Positions 25,103 to 38,100 of a stretch of 64,000 bases of DNA are shown here, in pieces (positions within the stretch are counted from its first letter, which is position 1; the number at the start of each line of letters is the position of its first letter). The notes under the pieces were generated by a model. It had not been told where the DNA came from, made no database searches, and saw nothing but the letters and a program-made list of their open reading frames with translations. The stretch comes from Antedon mediterranea (Eukaryota; Echinodermata; Crinoidea; Comatulida; Antedonidae): the NCBI RefSeq assembly GCF_964355755.1, contig NC_092672.1, positions 31,802,501 to 31,866,500 of the forward strand, written 5' to 3'. The position numbers and the translations under genes were made by a program.

Positions 25103-25333
25103 ATAAAAGGCCAGTTCAAACTTAAGTTATGTACCTAGGTAAGCTGGTTTCATAGGTCAATTATCGCTAACTTTAGTGGTTGGGTCACCAGATTACTCAG
25201 GTAACAAACTAAGTCTAAACAAGCCCTATGTTTTCCCTTTTTATTTAAATGGTGCTATGCTTTGGTATTCTATTTTTTTTAAGGTTATTTATATTTGGGA
25301 TAAGAAAGTTTTTTATAAAATCAAAGTTATGTT

Positions 25334-25600
25334 GTGTGCTAGCTATCTAAAATATATTTTAATGTGCATTTTAATATGGGATGGGAGTATGTAATCATTT
25401 TCAACTTATAAATTTTATTGTAATGTACTGTTTTTATATCTATATTTCTGTAGCCTGTCTATCCTCGTGTGTGCTAGCTATCTAAAATATACTTTAATGT
25501 GCATTTTAATTTGGGATGGGAGTATGTAACCATTTTCAACTTATAAATTTTATTGTTGTAAAATGTATTGTTTTTTTATATTATATTTCTGTATCATCCT
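25334..25600. repeat. 135-bp tandem duplication
   Basis: GTGTGCTAGCTATCTAAAAT at 25334 recurs at 25469, with the following GGGATGGGAGTATGTAA and TTCAACTTATAAATTTTATT also repeated. Similarity is high but not perfect. Confidence 0.88.
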
Positions 25601-26584
25601 CTCCACTTTCCCACCAAAAATAACATTTTCCAAGTTCAAGAGAGAGGAATGGACGTTACAAATAAATTAAATCATAGCTTTTTATTTAAAAAACAGATTA
25701 AAATACATGTTTTTCCAAATCTAATAAATCAAGCAATAAAAGTATTTGTAATCTGTTTGAAATAACAATTGAATTATAGTTTTGCAATACAATTCACATT
25801 TAGAACAATACAATATAACTGTATTATTATTACTACAAACAACTGGTGTTTCTCATGGAGATATTTAAAATAAATTCAAGCATTGTGATTAAAATGTTTG
25901 CCTTCTCCCTCAGCCCAATAAAATCAAGTGTTACAATTCTGAACAGATTATTAAAAAATCTTTTTAAAATTACAATGAATTTTTTTTAGTATTGCATAAT
26001 TTATAATCACTATTTAAACAGAAAACAGTAGTATTAATATTTTACAACTGTTTTTTATCAGTTATTTATAGTTTTTTAAATATTAAAATACAGACATTTA
26101 TAATTTGCCAACATCAAAGGCACAATGAACAAATTCACCAAATAAAAAAAGGGGAATTAACCAAATTAAAAAAGGGGGATTTAAAAATGTTTTTATTTAA
26201 AGATTGGGGAAAATAAAGAGGTAAAGATTGATTCTATGCACTTGTTTAAAGTATCAGTAACATCAAGTATTGTCTAGTTCTGTAGGAAATGGTGACTTTT
26301 TTTACTATAGTCAATGGATAAGCTACTGTACACAACTTTAACCAGGCATAATGGTTCCTCTTCATATCTTGGTTATCTTATTTATTTTATGGATCATTTT
26401 TGTGTGTAAAGTGCGTATAAACATTTTATTAGGTGCTATATAAGACTACCATTATTAATCAAATAGGGAGCTTTTAATTGTGATGACCTATGACCTGCAC
26501 ATATTGTGTCATTGGTTGTAACCTGGACCTAGAGAAGAATCCTGGGGAGTTTACAATGAATTGACATGACTTAACTAATTCCTA

Positions 26585-26747
26585 AAGCTCTGTCTACACT
26601 ATCAAACTATATGTGAAAAAAATATGTGATGTGCCCATATACGTATGGGTATGATGATGTCATATCACTGTGTTTGGGCATATCACTACCATATTTGGGC
26701 ACATCACACTTTTTTGTCAAACTAGTTTGATAGTGTAGACAGAGCTT
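26585..26747. mobile_element. Family A palindromic MITE, copy 9
   Basis: Both ends are intact (AAGCTCTGTCTACACTATCA and GATAGTGTAGACAGAGCTT), with an internal extra CATATACGTATGGGTATG. Confidence 0.88.
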
Positions 26748-26829
26748 TAGTTATCGCAAATCAAAATATCCCTGTTTTCCTGCATAGCAATTAGGCCCCA
26801 ACATTCACCATAGTCCATGCAAATTATGA

Positions 26830-27120
26830 TGTCAACCTTGGGTATAAGCCCACCGTCAGTCCAAGGCAATCTAACAACAGGACACAGAGCTCGCCTTGCC
26901 AAGATAGAGATTCTTAATATAGTCTTTTGATCTTATGTCTGGCTGCGACATATATCAACAGTACTGTACTATGTTCATATTCTTCGTGTCGCATGGTTCC
27001 TGTTAAGGGATGTGGAACTGATGATGTCACAGCCACAGATGAACTTTTTTGATCTCTATAGCTTAGCATCCTGTTAGATTACCTTGGTCAGTCTAAGCCC
27101 ACCGTTGGTATAAGCCCACC
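26830..27120. repeat. Inverted-repeat element (about 290 bp)
   Basis: GTCCAAGGCAATCTAACAAC on the left pairs imperfectly with GTTAGATTACCTTGGTCAG on the right. TAAGCCCACC motifs flank both ends. MITE-like, non-coding. Confidence 0.5.
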
Positions 27121-27963
27121 TCCACACCTGTAGGAACATGAAACACAAAATAAACTTTAGATAGGTAATTGAAATTCTACTTTATTATAAATGGTAAGAA
27201 AGAATACAGTAACAGTGTCTACAACTCAATATGATACAGTGTTTAATTTACTCAAATCAAAAACTGTATCTGGATCTGGAGTTTTATCATGTTTGATCAC
27301 AATATTTTTAATATGGAAAAACAAAATGGCAGTTTCAAATTATATTGTTTATTTGAGGGAATTTCCCACAATAAAAATGATATAATTTATTATTGGAGAA
27401 TTGTTTTTAAAAAAGACACTAAATTAAAATGATATCTTTCAATAGCAAAATAAATCTGAGACACTATCATTACAGTAGTGGCCAAATTGGTAAAAAAAAT
27501 TCAAATGAGATGACATTTGAACTTTGACCCAGAGGTCAACATATTAATACATACTAAAATAACCCAGAGCGCAGCACCAGGTTTTCTTATAATTTTATAA
27601 TTTCTATTATTTTGAAATATTTACAGAATCTTTATTCCAGAAATTATGACTTAAAATAAAAAAAATATTTATCTTTGGAACATTTCAGCTTTAAAATTTG
27701 TTGCTTTATAAATTGTTTTTTTATTATTATTAATAATGAGGACGTCATAATATAATAAGTGACGTCCCCTGATTGTATTGTTTCGCAAAACACCGCCAAT
27801 GGTTGTATTTTGAGATTTGCATTGTGGGATACTTAACAATAAGAGCAAAAGGTACTACTGTACCAATAGAGAAAGCATGGACCTATCTAATTTATAGGTC
27901 CATGGAGAAGAACCTCTTAATTACATACCACTCTCTATTTAACATTACACTATTTCTGGTAAA

Positions 27964-28151
27964 GACGAATTTACACAGATCAGCGGTAACGGTAAGCGGA
28001 AAACAAAAGAGAATCTATATTAAATTGTTATTTCTTACACAAAACATCAAGTGGATTGAGCTGAAACCTGCTCAGGATAGCCATAGATAATACGCGGGAC
28101 AACCTACACGCTTGTCTGCTTACCGTTGCCGCTCGTCTGTGTAAATTAGCC
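27964..28151. mobile_element. MITE with about 32-bp terminal inverted repeats
   Basis: The left arm AATTTACACAGATCAGCGGT continuing AACGGTAAGCGG is matched by the reverse complement of the right arm (CTGCTTACCGTTGCCGCTCG then TCTGTGTAAATT), with only a few mismatches. About 190 bp long, with no coding content. Confidence 0.75.
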
Positions 28152-29156
28152 TGAACAGTATGGTATATTATAAGTTCACAATATGGATAATATGACGCCA
28201 AATGAAACAAAGCACCAGATCATTACTATCACCTAAACTTATTTGAGCCATTTTAGAATTCAATCATACAGTAGACAAGGGAAAAGCATTCAATTGTAAT
28301 ATTAATTTTGATAGCCATTTGCATTGTTACATGCAATATGTAAATAAAACACCAACAAAGATCTGAAAATATTAACTTAAAAGTACTGATAATTAATTAA
28401 AAATATCCAACTTAATATTTTGGTGTAACAAAATAAAATTTATCGAACCCATTTTTAAAATTATGCAGTCGACTCATTTGCAGTTATTTTGATTAATTTC
28501 ATTTTTGATTGATAATTGTATAATTAAAAGTACTGATATTTAAAAATAAACACACAATTTAATACAATTATTAATGGCACCAAAATATATTGTTTAATCT
28601 GGAAATTAGTGGCTTGCATCTTCATTTTAATATTATTTTCTAAACATAAAATAAACATAATTTTGTAGGGAAAGAAAATTGTTTTCATTTTATTTGGCAG
28701 TGTATTTTCAAAATGCTTTTTAAGAACCAAAAACACCCGTTTTATTTGGTGATGGAGTAAACAAAAAACAAACAATCAAATGGACATGGCTATGTAGATG
28801 GTCATGTGATTGTGAAAGAACATACAAAACATTCGGCAACCCAGCAAGTCGGTCAAAGGTCAGTAAGGTTAGACATTTCAGACCTAACCTCGATCGAAAT
28901 ATCAGCATTTATTTCAGAATACCAAAATGGACGAAGTTCGGCGCTACAACATAACAATCAACATAATGGAATGACCAGAAACAATAATCGCTGCCGCATG
29001 TCCGACAAAGCAAACGTTGCCATGAACAATTGAAAACTTGTTTCATCTTTCTTCCCATACAGTTAACCGACCCTGCCCTTGATATGTATACCATATATAT
29101 AGTGGTTCTTTTAACAAATCTTAACTACAATTTGGGTGGTAAATACTTTATATTAT

Positions 29157-32100
29157 TCATATTCTTGAAGTACTCGCAGCCTTTATGTCTTCTGTTTCTT
29201 CTTGTCCCTGTGACGCCTTAGTGAACATCAGAATCGGCCTTCGGAAACCTGATGGCAAAAAGAAATGGAGAAAGTTAAGTATAAAATCTCAATAAAGTGA
29301 ACAAATGAAAGCAAGTGAAATGAAAATGAAGTAAAGGCTGTACAGTAGAGCTCTATTGAATGGGATACATCCAGGATCCAACAAATTGTCCAATTATTAG
29401 ATGTGCCCCTTAAAGAGTGATTGGCTGTAGTGTTAAAACACTGTTTATTCTGGTTGATTTTTCACTGGAAAATGTTGACTTAACAAAAAATGTGTCCCTG
29501 AGTAGAGGTATCCCAAAGGAGTCTACTGTTAAAAAAAAAATTGAATTCTATAAATCTGTTCATTCACATGAAAGTAGCTGCTGCAAAAACAAGGATAACT
29601 TTGGATTCTGATTGGTTGGAATATTATACCAGACCTCTAAAAAAAGGGCATTTTCTCTTTCAGTTTTGGATATACAATACAGTAATTACAAATTTAGGCT
29701 AGCCCCTTAATTTGGATAACCAAAGGTAAAAAATACATCGACAAAATATGATTTACAATAGGTTAGAAGCTGATGCATTAGATTTTTTTAAATAGTTTCC
29801 ATTTATACAGCGCACTCTATAGTTTAGCCATGCTTTTTCATAAAGTTAATTACAAGTTAAGACACCTCAAAATACAGTAAATACAATTTTTCTATTATCC
29901 CAAATTCAGAAAACCAGAATTTCTTTTAACCAGAGTGTCAGGTTTTGTGATTGCACCAAAGAGGGGCTGTTGGACACATACCTTAAAAATGGTAAACACA
30001 TTACCATTTACAGGGTCATCGGCTCAAATCTCTCAATACATGATATTAAAAGATCAGCAGTACCAACGAGTCAATAATAAGTAGCAACAGAGAGCTTTCA
30101 TTTGCAATGACTCAAGAACAAGTTAGGCATGGTCATTTATTGTCTGCATGCTGCAAAGTTGGGACGTTCTCCCTAAAGCTCTGTCTACACTATGAAACTT
30201 TATGTATGGACATCACTACCACATTTGGATATATTATTACCATATTTGGATATATTATTACCATATTTGGATATATCACTACCATATTTGGGTATATCAC
30301 ACTTTTTTTTTGATAGTGTTGATATAGCTTTACTCTATTCCTTGACACATTTTTGGCACTCTGCAATGACCGGCAAGATATTAATGCGTAAGCCCTAGAT
30401 TAATACAAATCAAAACCTTCCTATATAATGCACTTGTCAATTGTATGACACTATACGACCCCCGGGAGAGGTGCTTTATGGGCGTGTCATTGACACAGGG
30501 GTGCGTCAAAAAACCTAAGTGGTACGTCGTTACCTCAATGGTGAGTAAATGTCTGTCACTTTACCACAAAAGGACAGTCATGGTGCGTCCTTGTTCTCTA
30601 AAATGTCCTTTACTAATTTTAATCTGGGTGCAACATTTTCACTCAATTTTGTGATGCAAGGGCATGTCATGACATACATAAAATATGACGCACACCAGAT
30701 ACCTATCCCTGGGGATGTGTGGTGGGTCATACAATTGACAAGTGCATATTTGTTACACAGTATTGCTTCCCGAGTGCTCAGTTATATTAAAAAATACCTT
30801 TAGATGGGTTGAGAGGAGTGCCTAGGCATTCACATTTGATGAACCCAACGTCTCTTAACAGATAGTCTTTGAAATGTTCGGGGCGCAGTTGAAGCTGGTA
30901 AAAATTCTTGTATGTCGTTTCCTGAATATAAAACAAAACAATCATCAAATGTAAATATTTACAGAAGGAAATGACAACAAATATTAAAGAATATTGCATT
31001 TCATACAGAAAGTATAATAGAAAGAATTGATTTATTATTCTTTAATAATTATTTATAAATCTTTCCATTTTGATAACAGCCCCCCCCCCCCCCCCCCACC
31101 CACCTTCTACATTGTGTACCATTTCTAAAATCCGCCAAGTTTTGGAAGAGATCAGGGTAAGGGTTATGTACGTACAATAAACAATGTACTGTAGTTCGTT
31201 CGCTCCTGCTTATATTTCGTTTATATTGTTGTATCAGCTTTTGAAGGGTGTATGTATTAGCCCCTCCTATGGTTTGGGAAGGGCCTCTTACTAATCTATT
31301 TTCATTAATTGAAACAAAATATATAAATTGATAGTCAAGTTTAGCAGGATGTAAAGGCTTAGTCTCAAGTTAGATAGCAACGAAAACAAAGAAATAAACA
31401 TGAAGCATCCTATCAGAAATAAATTGGTCATTTCCTCTGAATGGATTAAAAAAAATATATATATTATGACATAACAAGAAAAAAATGTTAGAAATATCTA
31501 TTATAATTGGAACAGAATATATCAAGTTTTTTTTTTGAAATATAAATTAAAAAAGTTTTCCCGAACCAATATCCATACAAGAAACATCGCACTTAAGCTC
31601 TGTCTTATAATTTTTAAACAGTGCATTAATACAGTAGGATTTTTCATTATGTCAATGCTCTGAGAATCAGATTTTTTATGTCAGACTTTACTTATTAAAT
31701 TTTGAATATAAATGTAGCAGAAATTGAACATTTTAATGTACTACTATACAATGATAACCTTATCAAAGAGTTGCAAAGATAGAATATGAAAAAAAAATAA
31801 ACCAAAAAAATCTGTGTTTCAAATGTAAATGCAATTTTTAAGTAAACTAATTTATGGAAATAGCAAAAATTAGATGCTGTCAAAAATGCCTAGTTTCGTT
31901 TGATAATGAACAAAAATATCCACCAGTACCAGCAATATTCTATTTAAAATGTACATTTTATAAAGTTAAATTAAATTTCCACCTCCTCACTAACAAAATT
32001 ATTTCTAAAAAAATTCAAAATCAAATGACCAGTCCGTCGCTATTTTTAGAATACCCAAATGCAGAGTTGAAAGATATAGAAAAAGTGCAATACCATACCT

Positions 32101-35100
32101 TATCTCGCTTCTAAATGAATAATCAGTATATATCACCCTGTACAGCTTTGCGATTCTTATTGATGCTTTTAGGTGTTTTTTTTTTTTCAATTTTAATATT
32201 TTAAGCTAAACTTTTTGAATGTTCCTGTATTGTATTTCTTGTGTAAATTGCCTCCTTTTTTTATATAATTATCATTGTTTTTATACTTTTATACAAATTT
32301 TAATATTGAACAAATGTAAATATCTTTGTAATTCAGCTAAGGCTGCGATAATGATATTGAAATAAATGAAATGAAAAAAAAAAAAAAAAAAAAAAAAGAA
32401 GCAAAACTTTAGTATTTGACCTTTGGTTGTACAATTATAGGTTGTCTATGGCAGTTGTACAGTTACAAGAAAGAACAATACATCTTCAAGGATATATCTG
32501 TCTATTGTATCATCATCACTGATGATCTAAAATAGCCTGAAGACAGGAAATGCTGCGTAATACGGTTGAACGCTATTACCATAATGAAAACTGGAAATGA
32601 ACTCTTTTGGATAAATTTACTAGGGGCAAGAAAGTTGAAGAATTGAATTTCAGTCACATGATTCCTGAATGCCATTAGAAAAGTTTTAGCATATTTTATT
32701 AATACAGTGCTCCCTGTACATTGGCGATTGCATGTTGTTTTCAGGTTGTTTACCCACAAAAATCATTTGGATAAAGGTTTTATCAAACTCAGTTCAACAT
32801 GCCTAAAGGAGCCTACTACAAGGTCATAATTAACGTATTGTTTAAAAACAAAACCAATCTCCTAAATTATTTCTTGCACCATCAGAATAATAAGGGAGAT
32901 GTGAAAATCTCTCTATTATAATATTTTCCTGCATCATCCTTGCAATAACCATGGAGTAAACTCCATGCAATAATAATTGTTTAAATTAATGTACATTCAA
33001 ATCCCATATTTGCAATTCTGTAACTTTGTTATACAACCCCTTCTTTGGAACATCTCAATTAGGGTATATCTCTATTCAAGGAACATCCCTATTACGGGAA
33101 CATTTTTTGGAAAAGCATGAAGGGAAAAATAAGTTTTAACACTGTGGCCAACCCATATTCAAGGACACCCTATTAAGGGGACACTGCCCATGAAACAAAC
33201 AAATATTTTTATGGGACACTTTGTTGGATCCTGTAATTATATTGGATCTATCCTTTTTTATCTTTTCAACTTGTATCAAATAAATTTAACAACCTTGAGT
33301 GGATGGAAATACAATTGCCTTTCTTCAAGATGATAAAATTGATTGAAGTTGGCCTGGAATAAAACATTCCCAGTTCATGCCCATCAGAATGATTGTTATT
33401 TATGGATGTATTCAATTTGTTATGCAGATAGGTTACTTCGGTCTACATTGGATACGAAATTGAACATTAATGTCAAGTGATTGATTGTATCCGTACTATG
33501 TGCAAGAAACTCTTAGATAATGTAAACCGTATTACTCATCTAGGTCTGGGGAGAGGACTGCCTTGTTATTGCTGAACCATATTTACTCAGTGGTCCCTTT
33601 ACAGTGTTTTATTTCGGAGGGATATGCAACGTCTGCATTGACTTATTTCCTGTCTAATTTACCCAATTTCAGAGGGGGTAGCTTGCTCAATTGAGTTAAG
33701 CCTTGTCTACACTATCAAACTTTATGCAACATAAAAATGTGATGTGCCCATATATGGTCCTAATGATGTTATATCACTACCATATTTGTGCACATCACAC
33801 TTTTTTGTCAAACTAGTTTGATAGTGTAGACAGAGCTTTACACTGAATGTATTTTGCTTTAGTTGTATACAGATACATCAATCATAAGATCCTGTCTACT
33901 ACAGTAAAGTTAACCCATAATGCATTGCCTTCATTCCCTAATCTCCCAATCCATTACATTTGCTCTTACCCAGCATTATTCATTTGTATGTTGTGGTGTT
34001 GATGTTATACTGGTTGAGTAAATAAACGAAACGAACACAAAACAAATAGACTGCTGGTAGCCAGGGCTCATGCAGAATGATCAAAAGTACACATTAGGCT
34101 GTTGACCACACTGTTCCCTTATGGCTACACATTAGGCTGTTGACCACACTGTTCCCTTATGGCTAAAATCATCGGCAACTGCTTCAGACAAGCAGCATAA
34201 TATTGTTATTATGTGAAAGTGTAAATTGATGCATGACTCTATGCAAGTTTTATCTGGAGCAAAGTTATTAGGGAAAAGTGTGAGTTTTTAGATTGACATA
34301 CAATGCTGAACAAAATTACTAAAAATAACAATACACAGTAAACATAATACAACCACTAGCTAAAAATTGTACAAGATAGAGCTACTACCGATATAGATTT
34401 ATAGACCAATTATGGCTACATTTAGTACTGGTCGGGAGCACAGTAAAAATGTGGGAGAGCAAAGTTGTGCCCATTCAATTTGTGCAAATTGCAATTCATA
34501 AAGGAGGGTCTTCTTGCAGTGGTTACGTCACTTTTCGATTACCGTATATCCTCTGGTATAATCCCACCACCTAAAACACAAAATTAGGCCGACTGGGGGG
34601 TTAGACTATACCCAGGGAAAGTCTGGTTCAGGGAAAACAAAGATTGGTAAGCATTTCTGTAAAAACTCATCTGAACTGGCTAGAGAGAAGCTTACATCGG
34701 GATCATAAGTCAATTCTGGAACTAATACCCGGGCAATGCCTGTTTGTGAAATCAGACATAAAGTAGGGATTTACAACCGAAGTGGGATTATAACCGAGGA
34801 TATACAGTACTTTGTATTGTTTTTTATTTTTCTGTAATTTTTGTTAAAATTAAATAAATCAGATTAGCAGCTCCCAGGAGGAACCAGGTGAGAAACGGAT
34901 CATCCAATTTAACTAGCTTCTTGTAAAAAATTAAGTTAGGCCTAGAAAAGATTAATAAAATAAATTATGCACTTGGCAAGCCAAATTGTTACCTCCTTTG
35001 TTTACTAACGTCTTAATTATGAAAGGCATGAGTAATTGTACAGGAAAGCAATCAGGATAACTCGTGGAATGTTTTGTACGCAAGAAACTGAAATTTGAGA

Positions 35101-38100
35101 AGGTCCCTGTGCTTGATCAGGAAGTCAACAATCATCACAAACCCCAGTGGAATCGCACAACGAGATCTAACGTAAAAAACTTTCAGATGTGCAGAGACTA
35201 AGTTTTGTACGAGAACATGATGATCATGAATAGTTTCTTTGTGATTATACAGTACTAAGAGAGTCCGATAAAACTTATACAACTATGCCCATTTATACAA
35301 TAAATTTTGCATTTTTTTCAAAGTGTCTTAAAGTTAATAAACATTCTGATGATTGCTGTCCCAGTGTACTGTATGTTTGAATAACATAATTTCCGGCCAC
35401 ACCTAAAATTGATGTCAAGAAGATATCCTGCAACACCCAAATTAACGTCACTCCAGAAGTTATCCTGCCACACCCAAAATTGATGGCACTCCAGAAGATA
35501 TCATGCCACACCCAAATTGACGCCACTCCAGAAGATATCCTGCCACACCTGAATTTGATGCCATTCCAGAAGACTACCAGTCACAACTGAAAATGATGCC
35601 ATTCCAGAAGATATCATGTCACACCCAAAATTGATGCCACTCCAGAAGACTTCCGGTCACAACTAAAATTGGCGCCACTGCAAAAGATATACTGCCACAC
35701 CTGAATTTGATACCACTTCAAAAGACTCCCTGCCACACAAAAACACTACTCCATACACCTATTACCTAAAACCAGATTCTTACAACAATTGATTTGAACG
35801 TCAGGTTGGTTAACCTATCTATCCTTATCTATTGCCATCTTACTACCAACACACCCAGAAAAACTTTTGTTTAAACACATTGCATTGTTGCAAACAAAAA
35901 CTAGTTCAAACAACATAGAAATTCTAACTAACTTCACAAATAAAATTATTACAGTACTAGCCAACTGTGGGATATGATAGCTTGTAGTGTAAATGTTAAA
36001 ATTCCATAAAAATGTATGGAAATGATGATCAATTATAGAAATTACACCAACATGAATAGAGTGTAACACGCAAACGTGCGCTATTTTCCTACGCCCTTGT
36101 GCAGCTAAGCGCGTGATAACAACAATACAAACCGTCACTTTTTTCTTCTTGCAGTAAGATGACCAAGACTGTGGTTCGAGAATCAGTTGACCCCCAGGTC
36201 GAAGGGCAAGAAAGATACGCCTGAACATCCTCTTTAGACCAGCGTCTCCCCAATTTAAGTGAACCCACTTTGTCATACTGAGACACATGATGACATCATA
36301 CTCTGGCTTTTGCGTCGACAAATATTCATCTTTCTCCAAAACAAAATTTGCCTAAAAAATAATTGAAACATCTATATGAATAAAATATAAACCACTTGTT
36401 GTTTCAATGAAATAATAATATTTTATAGCTTAAAGACCCCTTCCCTGCAATTTTGGACGTTTTTTGGAAAATAATACATATATATCACTTTAAAAACATT
36501 AAACCATGTCATTCCTTGTCTTAAATGTACGTTTTATGGTAAATTATGATAAAAAGTGAGAAACAATGCACTACCTAAGTAGCTCGCGGCGATCGACCTC
36601 TCGTGGACGGTCTTAGGCCTAGCCTAGCTAGGCTTAGTTTTGTAGGCCTAGCTGGTAAACATCGGTAACGTACGAACATCGTACGCGAGCTATATACCTA
36701 GCCTGGCGTTGTATAGTTGCTGCATTAATTGTCTTTCTATTTTTGCCAGACTCAGTTGATACAAATTGGGGAAAACCCGGTATTTTCGCTGAAAAGTTAG
36801 GAGTCTTCCATTTGTTTTGGCCTCACGATCGATCGAAAAGTGGGCGAATTACAGGTGAAAAACAAAAATATCAATCCGCGCGCAATGCATTTTGGGATTT
36901 ATAGCGGGCCGCTATAATTATTAGAATCGACTTATTTTTCACATTTTTAACCGTTTAAAGACGAAAAAAGTTATCGCAATAGGACCATATAGTATTATTT
37001 TTACATTAAATATAGTTTGTGATCTTAAATTAGATCTAAAAAACGTAGGGAATGGGGCTTTAAGGAATGTTAGTACAGTAATATATTGCATGTAATCACT
37101 ACAAGCAGCCTGACTACAAGGTACTATAGTATAAGAAAAGTGGGTTTCAATTTCTAGAATCTCACTAACAAAATAAAAACTTATAACAATATCTATACAA
37201 AATCAATCCAATATTTCTTCTGTATTAGCCAGGTCAATAAAACTTCAATAGGCGTTCTCCAATCAAGGAGGCTCAATGATGGGTCTTTCTCTTCCACCAA
37301 TAGCAAGGCAGGTTAGGGCTTGTTTATAATAGTTAATAATAGTAGTGAACTATGAACCTAATCAATAAGGGATCCTCTCTAGCACAGCAGCTTTCCGAAA
37401 AACAAGGTGTCCCTGAATGTGTTTATAGGGACACACTAATCAATTATAGAACAATAATATGGTTAAGTGCTTAAATGTTAAAGTATAATACTGTAATACC
37501 AAGGTAATAATTAAAAACATATGATCAGTCAAGAAATACTACATATAGAAAAATTCAACAATATAAAAAAAGCTGTTAGCAAACTGCCGTGAAATACTTA
37601 CACATCTAAACATAACATTTGCTGGAAAACGCGGACTTGATGCATCCCCAACAGAAACGTTCGGTAACTCTTTCACAGGACCCAATGTCGACGTCAAAGC
37701 ATCAGGAAATTGTCCGCCATCTTTCGTCTTCATTTCGTTTTTTTCTTTGTCAATTAGTAGACACTGTTTTATGTTTTTTCGTGCGATGCCTATCAAATTA
37801 CTATCAATGTCAATACCGGTGATTTTTGATGGAGATAAATTTTTCGCGATATACAGCGTTACGTGCCCCGTGTTGCATCCAATGTCTAAACACGCTTTCC
37901 CTTCAAACCATTCCTTGCGGAAAAGTACCAACCTCACATCCTCTTCTTCCGCATTTCGGTATCCATAATAGCGCGTATAATTACCATATTGAAATTTCTT
38001 GTTCTGTTCTTTAAATTTTTGATTTTTTTTGGGTTGTTGTTGTTTATCTTTACTGTTCTGTCGGCGGTATTTTGATTTCTCTGGTGAAATTTTTCTTCGT

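Larger units (their letters stand above)
25103..29156. other. Intergenic region between the B3GALT6 and MEPCE 3' ends
   Basis: About 4 kb between two convergent genes. It contains the listed repeats and otherwise AT-rich sequence. Part of it is probably 3' UTR of one or both genes. No further coding gene recognised. Confidence 0.6.

Noticed and set aside
30107-30398. Frames encoding repeated ITIFGYI text
   Set aside because: Come from the expanded inner unit of a family A MITE.
32373-32397. Poly-A run considered as a processed pseudogene of a host gene
   Set aside because: The upstream sequence shows no coding similarity; a retroposon tail is the simpler reading, kept at low confidence.
35293-35526. 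Minus-strand frame of 77 residues with repeated VWHDIFW-like text
   Set aside because: Produced by the 38-bp tandem repeat in MEPCE intron 2, not by a gene.
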